DNA from: Candidatus Dormiibacterota bacterium
Lineage (GTDB): Bacteria; Chloroflexota; Dormibacteria; Aeolococcales; Bog-877
Assembly (NCBI GenBank): GCA_003132265.1
Contig: PKXE01000095.1
Location: 1-12,676, forward strand
Length of the DNA: 12,676 nucleotides
Reading direction: 5' to 3'
Shown: positions 7,585 through 12,676 of the stretch, in pieces
Position numbering within the stretch: the stretch's first letter is position 1
How the letters are laid out: each line of letters starts with the position of its first letter
Program-made: the position numbers and the translations under genes
The notes under the pieces: model-generated
Told to the model about the DNA's origin: nothing
Database searches by the model: none
What the model saw: only the letters and a program-made list of their open reading frames with translations

Positions 7585-7600
7585 GGGAACTGGACCCTAC
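7581..7600. terminator. Small inverted repeat spanning two convergent stop codons
   Basis: GTAGGG (7581-7586) and CCCTAC (7595-7600) form a perfect 6-base stem around an 8-base loop. Each arm contains the TAG stop of one convergent gene (7582-7584 on +, 7597-7599 on -). There is no T-tract on either side, so an intrinsic bidirectional terminator is possible but weakly supported. Confidence 0.3.
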
Positions 7601-8991
7601 TCGACCTCGTCGGCCCGCTTGCTGGCCACCATCTGCTCCAGGGCGGTTATCGGCTCACCGGCCAGCCTGGTGCCCTGGTCCTTCTTGAGGACCGCGATTG
7701 CCTCGTCAGCCTCCATGCCCCGCCGGTAGGGACGGTGGGCAGTCAGCGCCTCGTAGACGTCGGCGACCGCCAGGATGTCGGCTCCGTGCGGCATCTCCGG
7801 GCCCCGCAGGCGGCGGTGATAGCCGGTGCCGTCCAGCCGCTCGTGGTGGGCAGCGGCCATTTCGGCCACATCGTCAAGGGGCCAGAGCGGGGAGAGGATC
7901 TCGTGGGTAATCGAGGTGTGCCGCTGCATCTCCTCCATCTCCTCGGGGAGGAGGGGGCCGGCCTTGTCCAGGATGGCGTTGCTCACCGCCAGCTTGCCGA
8001 GGTCGTGCAGAAGACCCGCCAGCCCGACCCGATCCTGCTCGGTGGCGCTGAAGTTCATGTTCTCGGCCATCAGCCTGGCGAGCGCGGCGGTGCGGGTGGA
8101 GTGGTTGGTGGTCCACGGGGACTTGGCGTCCACCACCGCGGCGAACACCTCCCCGATCCGGATCATGTCGTCCAGGCTGCCGGACGGGATGATCCGGGGT
8201 TCGGGGTCGAGGTACCCGACGTGTTCGGGGTGGGTGATCTCGCCCAGCTGGCGCCAGAGCTTGGCGCTGCCGGCGTGGGCCAGGACCAGGTCGACCAGGA
8301 CCGGGTCAAACCACTTGCCCCGGCGCTGGCGCAACACCGTCTCAGCCGCCCGGCCCCCACCCCTCCGCCAGAAGATCTCGACGGTCTGGCTGAGCAGGGC
8401 GATTCGGGAGAGTAGGGGAATCTCCTCTCCCTTGAGGCCTCTCGGTCGGCCGGAGCCGTTCCAGTGCTCGTCCAGGCTGAGGACCGCGGCGGCGGCGGGC
8501 TCGGCCCAGCCCAGCTGCCGCACCATCTCCGCGCCTTTGGTGCAGCGCACCTCCACCAGTTCGTTGGCTAGGCCCACGCCGCGGCTGCCCAGAGAGACCA
8601 GCTGAGCCATCCGGCGGGTGATCGGGGCCGAGGGAGCGGTCTGGCGGATGGCGAAGACCATCGAGCGCCACTGGCTGCTCCAATCGGTGATCTTCAGTTC
8701 TGCCTTGGTGGTGAGGTCGTCCGCCTGGAACCAGTGGGTCACGCTGTAGGCGTTCGCCGAGCAGCCGGCATCCTTGAGCAAGAGCGCGTAGTACAGGTCC
8801 TGGCGCTCGGCCGGCCGCAGTTCCAGCCACTTGGCAATCTGCATCCCCAACCAGCAGGCCCGGATGGCGTGGCCCATAGGCTCGCCCTCGGCCAGGTCCA
8901 GGGCTCTAGAGAGCGAGGCGATTACGACGGAGCTGGCGAGCTGCCCCGGCGCAGCCGGCTGCCTGACCCGCGGCATCAACTTGGTGGCCAT
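7597..8991 (-). CDS. Tandem HD / HD-GYP domain phosphohydrolase
   Basis: A 464-residue soluble protein with two HD-type modules. The C-terminal one (about 290-430) keeps the HD-GYP metal-ligand pattern: H297, H329-D330 in LLHDLGK, H358, H382-H383 in AHHERLDGTGYH, and D411 in ADVYEAL. Its GYP motif reads GYH (390-392). HD-GYP domains typically hydrolyse cyclic di-GMP. The N-terminal copy (about 35-210) has the same layout but is degenerate: KD (73-74) replaces HD, DEHWNGSGRP replaces HHERxDGxGYP, and the late Asp is lost, so it probably senses or folds rather than cleaves. No receiver, membrane or DNA-binding domain is visible. The ATG at 8991 follows GGTGAGGG on the - strand. It is the only - strand gene and sits between the two conserved blocks. 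The domain call is secure; activity and substrate are inferred. Confidence 0.9.
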   Translation of the reverse strand: MATKLMPRVRQPAAPGQLASSVVIASLSRALDLAEGEPMGHAIRACWLGMQIAKWLELRPAERQDLYYALLLKDAGCSANAYSVTHWFQADDLTTKAELKITDWSSQWRSMVFAIRQTAPSAPITRRMAQLVSLGSRGVGLANELVEVRCTKGAEMVRQLGWAEPAAAAVLSLDEHWNGSGRPRGLKGEEIPLLSRIALLSQTVEIFWRRGGGRAAETVLRQRRGKWFDPVLVDLVLAHAGSAKLWRQLGEITHPEHVGYLDPEPRIIPSGSLDDMIRIGEVFAAVVDAKSPWTTNHSTRTAALARLMAENMNFSATEQDRVGLAGLLHDLGKLAVSNAILDKAGPLLPEEMEEMQRHTSITHEILSPLWPLDDVAEMAAAHHERLDGTGYHRRLRGPEMPHGADILAVADVYEALTAHRPYRRGMEADEAIAVLKKDQGTRLAGEPITALEQMVASKRADEVE

Positions 8992-9134
8992 TTGCCCTCA
9001 CCGTAGGCCTCGCTGATCTCCAACCGAGTCGCGTTCCGGAAGCAAGTTCTGACGGCCCCGTCGCGAGGGGCACGAAGTTGCGAAGAGAACTGCCCGGCGG
9101 GACCGGCGGAGATCGCCTAGCTCGGGACATTCCG

Positions 9135-9208
9135 GCACCGGGGGACTTGGGCTCGGTGCTTCCGGCCCAAAGCTGGGATCATCAATCCCGCCCCGGCCAG
9201 GTTCGGGG
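9135..9208 (+). promoter_or_regulatory. Possible structured 5' leader of efp (pseudoknot plus two hairpins)
   Basis: Stem 1 pairs GCACCG (9135-9140) with CGGTGC (9154-9159). Its loop contains TTGGGC (9147-9152), which can pair with GCCCAA (9165-9170), giving an H-type pseudoknot arrangement with 6-, 1- and 5-base connecting loops. Two short hairpins follow: GGGAT/ATCCC (9175-9179 with 9185-9189) and CCCCG/CGGGG (9191-9195 with 9204-9208). The efp ribosome binding site at 9233 stays outside. No riboswitch consensus was recognised, and GC-rich DNA makes short complementary segments common. Confidence 0.3.
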
Positions 9209-9232
9209 TTTGGCCGCCATGACGGTTTGCAC

Positions 9233-9237
9233 AGGAG
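9233..9237 (+). promoter_or_regulatory. Ribosome binding site for efp
   Basis: AGGAG lies 7 bases before ATG 9245. It selects that ATG over an in-frame TTG at 9227, matching the usual start of EF-P. Confidence 0.75.
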
Positions 9238-9244
9238 CGGGTCG

Positions 9245-9805
9245 ATGATCAACGCCGGGGAGCTCAGATCCGGGACCACTGTGGAGCGCAACGGGCAGCT
9301 CTGGGAGGTGCTCTCGTTCGAGCACGTCAAGATGGGCCGCGGCACCGCGGTGGTGCGAACCCGGCTGCGGAACATCACGACTGGGGCTTTGACCGAGGAG
9401 ACCTTCCGTCCTGAGGAGCGCTTCCCGAGGGCTCGGATCGAGAAGTCGGACGTGCAGTTTCTCTACCGCGACGGCGAGCACTACGTGGTGATGGACACCA
9501 CTACCTTCGACCAGTTCCCGCTGGATGAGGCCCAGTTCGCGCAGGCCATCCGCTACGTTCAGGAGTCCGACCACCTCTACGTGCTCCAGTACGACGACAA
9601 GGTGATCGGGGTCGAACTCCCGATCGCCGTCGAGCTGGAGGTGGCCCAGACCGACCCCGGCTTCAAGGGTGACACCGCGACCGGGGGCAGCAAACCGGCG
9701 ACCCTCAACACCGGCCTGGTGGTGGATGTCCCGCTCTTCGTTGGGGTTGGGGACCGAGTCAAGATCGACACCAGGACTGGGAAGTACCTGGAGCGGGTGC
9801 TGTGA
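9245..9805 (+). CDS. efp: Translation elongation factor P
   Basis: A 186-residue EF-P of normal length; it binds between the ribosomal P and E sites and relieves stalling at polyproline. The N-terminal KOW-like domain is MINAGELRSGTTVERNGQLW...FEHVKMGRGTAVVRTRLRN. The two OB domains follow, with the family signature VIGVELPIAVELEVAQTDPGFKGDT and the C-terminal GLVVDVPLFVGVGDRVKIDTRTGKYLERVL. The loop-tip residue that other bacteria modify (Lys34 in E. coli, Arg32 in Pseudomonas) is Arg32, preceded by Met-Gly instead of Pro-Gly. No earP, epmA/B or ymfI homologue is in view. The gene heads a tight operon: its TGA overlaps the next GTG (GTGA). The divergent spacing suggests its own promoter. Confidence 0.96.
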   Translation: MINAGELRSGTTVERNGQLWEVLSFEHVKMGRGTAVVRTRLRNITTGALTEETFRPEERFPRARIEKSDVQFLYRDGEHYVVMDTTTFDQFPLDEAQFAQAIRYVQESDHLYVLQYDDKVIGVELPIAVELEVAQTDPGFKGDTATGGSKPATLNTGLVVDVPLFVGVGDRVKIDTRTGKYLERVL

Positions 9806-10170
9806 GCGCCTCGCTCCTGAACCAGCCCGGCGAGCAGCCTCCGGGCCGGGTCAGGGTCGCCAGTGAGGTGGTCGCCTCGATCGCGGCGCTGGCCGCCCAA
9901 GAGGTGGTGGGGATCGCCGCCATGTGCGAGCCCGCCGGCGTCAACGTCTCTTTGCCGCTGCATCGTCAGCACGCCCACCGGGGGGTGAAGCTGCAGATGG
10001 TGGGGGACACCGGCATCAAGCTGGACCTCTACGTGGCGATCACCCCCCAGGCGTCGATCACCCAGCTGGCGGATCAGCTCCAGCACAAGGTGGCCCACGC
10101 GATCCACAGCATGTTGGGTCTGGACGCGGTGGAGATCAACCTGCATATCGCCGAAATCGAGGGAGACTGA
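9802..10170 (+). CDS. Asp23/Gls24-family protein
   Basis: A 122-residue small cytoplasmic protein of the Asp23 (DUF322) family. It has the family's opening RVRVASEVVASIAALAAQEVVGIAAM (about 16-41), a central VKLQMVGDTGIKLDLYVAIT strand region and a helical VAHAIHSMLGLDAVEINLHIAEI end. Asp23 in Staphylococcus is membrane-associated and tied to cell-envelope homeostasis; YqhY, the Bacillus paralogue, is encoded beside nusB, the same position as here. The GTG start overlaps the efp stop by 4 bases and has GGAG at 9790-9793. The family is secure; the precise role in this organism is unknown. Confidence 0.92.
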   Translation: MSASLLNQPGEQPPGRVRVASEVVASIAALAAQEVVGIAAMCEPAGVNVSLPLHRQHAHRGVKLQMVGDTGIKLDLYVAITPQASITQLADQLQHKVAHAIHSMLGLDAVEINLHIAEIEGD

Positions 10171-10173
10171 CCC

Positions 10174-10617
10174 TTGGGGGCGCGCCACCGGGCCCGGGAG
10201 CTGGCGGTGCAGGTGGTCTTCCAGTTGGAGCTCCAACCCGGGAACTGGCGAGAGCCGCTGCAGTACCACCTGGAGCAGGATCCCCAGAGTCCCAGTAGCC
10301 GGCGGTTCGCGGAGGAGTTGGTAGAGGGGGCGGTCACCCACCAACTCGAGATCGACGCCACCATCGCGGGCTGCTCCACCCACTGGGCCATGGATCAGAT
10401 GGGTGCTTTGGAACGGGCAGTGCTCCGGATCGCCACCGAGGAGCTCTGCTGGCGGCAGCGGGACCCGGTCGCGGTCGTGATCGATGAGGCGGTCCAACTG
10501 GCGAAGCAGATGGCCGGGGATGAGGCGGGGAAGTTCGTCAATGGGGTGCTCGGCAACATCGCCCGGGCCTCCCGCCAGACGTTGGAGCAAGCGGGTGCGC
10601 GTTCTCCAAGTCGGTGA
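10174..10617 (+). CDS. nusB: Transcription antitermination factor NusB
   Basis: A 147-residue all-helical RNA-binding protein. NusB pairs with NusE (S10) on boxA RNA and supports rRNA transcription antitermination. It opens with the typical ARHRARELAVQVVFQLEL and carries the diagnostic C-terminal stretch VVIDEAVQLAKQMAGDEAGKFVNGVLGNIAR (about 103-133). A TTG start at 10174 puts the RARELA motif at the right distance and has GAGGGAG at 10159-10165, 8 bases upstream; no ATG or GTG is better placed. It begins 3 bases after the Asp23 gene and overlaps xseA by 23 bases. Confident call; the start is good. Confidence 0.93.
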   Translation: MGARHRARELAVQVVFQLELQPGNWREPLQYHLEQDPQSPSSRRFAEELVEGAVTHQLEIDATIAGCSTHWAMDQMGALERAVLRIATEELCWRQRDPVAVVIDEAVQLAKQMAGDEAGKFVNGVLGNIARASRQTLEQAGARSPSR

Positions 10618-11905
10618 GCTCGCCGCGCTGATCCGAACGGCCCTGGTGGCGGAGCCCCAGCTCCAAGATGCCTACGTGGAGGCGGAACTGGGCGACTGCC
10701 ACCTCTCCGCGGCCGGGCACTGGTACTTCAATCTCAAGGACTGCCGCCCAGGCGGGGTCGATCGGTCGGTGCTCAAGGCGGCGATGTTCCGCAAGGAGGC
10801 GCGGGGACTCCAGTTCGAGCCCCGGACCGGCATGCGAGTGATCGCTCACGGGTCGGTCTCCCTCTACGCGGCGGGCGGGTCCCTCCAGGTCTATCTCGAC
10901 CGGCTCGAACCCCAGGGGGTGGGGGCGCTCGCACTTGCCTTCCAGCAGTTGGTCGCCCGTCTCGAGGCGGAGGGATTGTTCGCCGCCGAGCGCAAGCGGC
11001 CCCTGCCCTTCCTGCCCCGGCGGTTGGCGGTGGTGACCTCACGTCACGGAGCCGCCGTGCGGGACGTTATCCACGTGGTCCAACGCCGCTGTCCCATCAC
11101 CGACGTCGTCGTGGTCCCGACGCTCGTGCAGGGAGAGGGAGCGGTCCGGGAGATCCTGGCCGCCCTGGACTTGGCTGGCCGGGCCGACGTGGATGTGGTC
11201 CTCCTGGTGCGGGGCGGAGGCTCCCTCGAGGACCTCCAGGCCTTCAACTCCGAGGAGGTGGCCCGGGCGGTCGTGGACTGTCCGCTGCCGGTGGTGGTTG
11301 GGGTGGGGCACGAGACGGACACCTCGGTGGCGGACTTCGTGGCCGATCGCCGCGCCCCCACCCCCTCGGTCGCCGCGGAGCTGGCGGTCCCCGACCTCGC
11401 CGGGCTAAAGCTTGATCTCTCCCGGCGCTCCCTCTGGCTGCGCCGGGGCGGGGAGGCGTGGCTCTCGGCAGAGCGCCGGCAACTGACGGCGAGCGGGGGG
11501 CGGCTGGCCCGGCTGGCGCCGGCGACGCGGCTAGCGAGTAGCAGGATAGATCTCGATCTTCGCCAGCAGCGGCTGGCCGCAGCGGCGCGGCGCCTACTCG
11601 CGGCCGAGCTCCGTGGCCTCGCCGCTCGGGTGGGGCTGCTCCAGGCGCGCGGACCGGAGCGGCGGCTGCTCCAGGCCCGGGAGGAGTTCTCGGGCAGAGT
11701 TGGTAGGCTGGAGGCGCTCAGCCCCCTGGCCGTCCTGGGTCGAGGCTACTCGATCACTCTTGACGAATCCGGCCGCGAGGTGTTGCGGGACGCCGAGCTC
11801 GTGGCAGTGGGGGCAACCATCTCGACCAGGCTGCTGCGGGGGCGGCTGCTGAGCCGGGTGAGTGAAGTGCGATCGGAGTTGGAGGGAGGATCGGATGGGA
11901 CCTGA
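10595..11905 (+). CDS. xseA: Exodeoxyribonuclease VII large subunit
   Basis: A 436-residue catalytic subunit of the ATP- and metal-independent single-strand DNA exonuclease. The N-terminal OB domain has VGELAALIRTAL...VEAELGD...GHWYFNLKD (His42). The catalytic domain has VVTSRHGAAVRDVI (from 146), VPTLVQGEGA, the RGGGSLEDLQAFN motif (206-218) and GHETDTSVADFVADRRAPTPS (from 238). A long Arg/Leu/Ala-rich coiled coil follows, with the C-terminal SPLAVLGRGYSIT box. GTG 10595 was chosen because it precedes the OB domain directly and has GGAG at 10583-10586. Starting at ATG 10484 would add 37 unlike residues read out of frame through nusB. It overlaps nusB by 23 bases and xseB by 11. Very secure. 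Confidence 0.96.
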   Translation: MRVLQVGELAALIRTALVAEPQLQDAYVEAELGDCHLSAAGHWYFNLKDCRPGGVDRSVLKAAMFRKEARGLQFEPRTGMRVIAHGSVSLYAAGGSLQVYLDRLEPQGVGALALAFQQLVARLEAEGLFAAERKRPLPFLPRRLAVVTSRHGAAVRDVIHVVQRRCPITDVVVVPTLVQGEGAVREILAALDLAGRADVDVVLLVRGGGSLEDLQAFNSEEVARAVVDCPLPVVVGVGHETDTSVADFVADRRAPTPSVAAELAVPDLAGLKLDLSRRSLWLRRGGEAWLSAERRQLTASGGRLARLAPATRLASSRIDLDLRQQRLAAAARRLLAAELRGLAARVGLLQARGPERRLLQAREEFSGRVGRLEALSPLAVLGRGYSITLDESGREVLRDAELVAVGATISTRLLRGRLLSRVSEVRSELEGGSDGT

Positions 11906-12194
11906 CCAGGAGACCGGGACGGCCGCAGTTCCGGGGGAGCCGGATACCCTCGACTACGAGGCTGCCCTGGTGGAGTTGGACTCGGTGTTGGCCCGACTTG
12001 AGGACGGCCAGGTGCCCCTGGAGGAGGCGATGGGCCTGTACGAGCGTGGGGTCCGGCTGGTCCGTCGCTGCTCAGGTCTGCTGGACGGGGCGGAGCGCCG
12101 CGTCACCGAACTCACCAGCGGGGCGGATGGCCTGCTTCGGGAGCGACCCCTGATGCTGGAGGTCGATGGCGAGGCGGGAGCAGAAGACGGCTGA
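11895..12194 (+). CDS. xseB: Exodeoxyribonuclease VII small subunit
   Basis: A 99-residue protein with the characteristic helical hairpin DYEAALVELDSVLARLEDGQVPLEEAMGLYERGVRLVRRC (about 19-58). XseB subunits bind XseA's coiled coil to form the holoenzyme. ATG 11895 follows the purine run GGAGGGAGGA (11881-11890) and overlaps the xseA stop by 11 bases; the upstream GTG 11862 would only add 11 unconserved residues. The acidic tail after ERRVTELT is a little longer than in short homologues. Adjacency to xseA confirms identity. Confidence 0.93.
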   Translation: MGPDQETGTAAVPGEPDTLDYEAALVELDSVLARLEDGQVPLEEAMGLYERGVRLVRRCSGLLDGAERRVTELTSGADGLLRERPLMLEVDGEAGAEDG

Positions 12195-12203
12195 CCTAGA
12201 GCC

Positions 12204-12635
12204 GTGAGAGCTCTTCTCACCAACCAGTTCTTATGGGTGCCGCTCCTGGCCTGGGTCATCGGCCAGTTCCTGAAGGTGATCACCGACTCCTGGCGGCAGC
12301 ACCGGCTCAGCCTGCGCTCCTTGGGGATGTCGGGCGGGATGCCCAGCTCCCACACTGCCCTCACGGTCTGCCTCACCACCGTCGTCGCCCGCAAGCTGGG
12401 TACCGGATCGCCACTCTTCGCGGCAGTGGCGATCCTCACCATGGTGGTGGTCTACGACGCCACCGGGGTGCGCCGGGCGGCCGGCCAGCAGAGCGTCATT
12501 CTCAATCAGGTGCTGGACGACCTCCGCAGCCACCTCGGCTTCCGCTACGAGCGGTTGCGCGAATTCATCGGCCACACCCCCTACGAGGTCCTCGCTGGTG
12601 CTGTTCTGGGGACCGCGGTGGGGCTGCTCTTCTGA
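12204..12635 (+). CDS. DUF212 / divergent PAP2 family membrane protein (YuiD-like)
   Basis: A 143-residue small membrane protein. The family signature is clear: GGMPSSHTALTVCLTTVVARKLG (from about 41), VVYDATGVRRAAGQQSVILNQ (about 85-105) and EFIGHTPYEVLAGAVLGTAVGLLF at the C-terminus. The SSH and GHTP histidines recall type-2 phosphatidic acid phosphatases, to which the family is distantly related, but no activity should be assumed. About four hydrophobic stretches are visible. The GTG start at 12204 lies 9 bases after xseB and has only a weak AGAG ahead of it, so translation may depend on xseB. In many Firmicutes xseB is followed by an isoprenoid synthase gene; that is not so here. Confidence 0.9.
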   Translation: MRALLTNQFLWVPLLAWVIGQFLKVITDSWRQHRLSLRSLGMSGGMPSSHTALTVCLTTVVARKLGTGSPLFAAVAILTMVVVYDATGVRRAAGQQSVILNQVLDDLRSHLGFRYERLREFIGHTPYEVLAGAVLGTAVGLLF

Positions 12636-12676
12636 GTCGGCGGGCCACTTGCTGGTCTCTGCGAGGACCTAACATC
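12636..12676 (+). other. Trailing 41 bases, no gene recognised
   Basis: After the DUF212 stop I see no hairpin with a T-run and no ORF. The sequence TAACAT near 12670 faintly resembles a -10 element but cannot be judged at the window edge. Confidence 0.4.

Larger units (their letters stand above)
8992..9244. promoter_or_regulatory. Divergent intergenic region between HD-GYP gene and efp
   Basis: This 253-base gap is the largest in the window and must hold outward promoters for both genes, but I see no convincing -35/-10 pair. It contains TTCCGG three times (9034, 9130, 9160), the first inside the palindrome TTCCGGAA (9034-9041). The efp-proximal half holds a series of complementary segments described separately. 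No small ORF with a good ribosome binding site was found in it. Confidence 0.5.

Noticed and set aside
7735..8605. Long + strand ORFs opposite the HD-GYP gene
   Set aside because: They are shadows of the - strand gene; the HD and GYH motifs are on the - strand.
9135..9170. preQ1-type riboswitch for the efp leader pseudoknot
   Set aside because: The topology is similar, but the loop sequences and the A-rich tail of preQ1-I aptamers are absent.
9227..9244. TTG 9227 as the efp start
   Set aside because: The AGGAG at 9233 lies within that extension and points to ATG 9245, where EF-P normally starts.
8992..9244. Specific -35/-10 promoters, e.g. TACGGT on the - strand at 9005-9000 or GACATT on the + strand near 9126
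   Set aside because: Neither has a matching -35 at proper spacing; the similarity is within chance.
9577..10590. 337-residue ORF on the - strand across efp, Asp23 gene and nusB
   Set aside because: It covers three conserved + strand genes; length alone is not evidence at this GC content.
10484..10594. ATG 10484 as the xseA start
   Set aside because: The added residues are the nusB sequence read in another frame; GTG 10595 with GGAG upstream begins just before the OB domain.

Overview
The window is a GC-rich, densely packed stretch of bacterial chromosome. It has 13 protein genes, almost all on the + strand, and most neighbours overlap by 1 to 23 bases. Gene content and order resemble two neighbourhoods known from Firmicutes and Chloroflexi-type bacteria: alaS-ruvX-mltG and efp-asp23-nusB-xseA-xseB. 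The high GC, an FtsA/PilM-type ATPase next to a single-pass 'baseplate J-like' membrane protein, and a DUF212 gene after xseB suggest a Terrabacteria lineage such as Chloroflexota or Candidatus Dormibacterota. That placement is inference; there is no rRNA to confirm it. No tRNA, rRNA, CRISPR array, insertion sequence or prophage was seen.

Layout. Positions 1-2322 hold alaS, cut off at its 5' end. It is followed by an FtsA/PilM-family actin-like ATPase (2322-3599), a membrane protein with a large exported region (3651-5408), ruvX (5401-5853, apparently starting at a CTG codon), mltG (5850-6878), and a cysteine-free A24 prepilin-peptidase-like membrane protein (6919-7584). A tandem HD / HD-GYP protein (8991-7597) lies on the - strand, convergent with the peptidase gene (12 bases between stop codons) and divergent from efp. 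A 253-base intergenic region, the only sizeable one, leads into efp (9245), an Asp23-family gene, nusB, xseA, xseB and a DUF212 gene (to 12635). The last 41 bases hold no recognised gene.

Functions. The left block mixes translation (AlaRS), pre-16S rRNA maturation (RuvX/YqgF) and envelope work: MltG ends glycan strands, and the FtsA/PilM-like ATPase, exported membrane protein and A24 peptidase look like parts of an envelope or reduced pilus-type module. The right block is a housekeeping operon for translation elongation at difficult motifs (EF-P), an Asp23 envelope-stress-type protein, transcription antitermination (NusB) and exonuclease VII (XseA plus XseB).

Points of most interest are the CTG start of ruvX, a 15-codon ORF with a perfect AGGAGG that bridges mltG and the peptidase gene, a possible H-type pseudoknot followed by two hairpins upstream of efp, an Arg at the EF-P loop tip, and two C-x7-C pairs confined to the exported half of the 585-residue membrane protein. 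I found no clearly new defence or mobile system.
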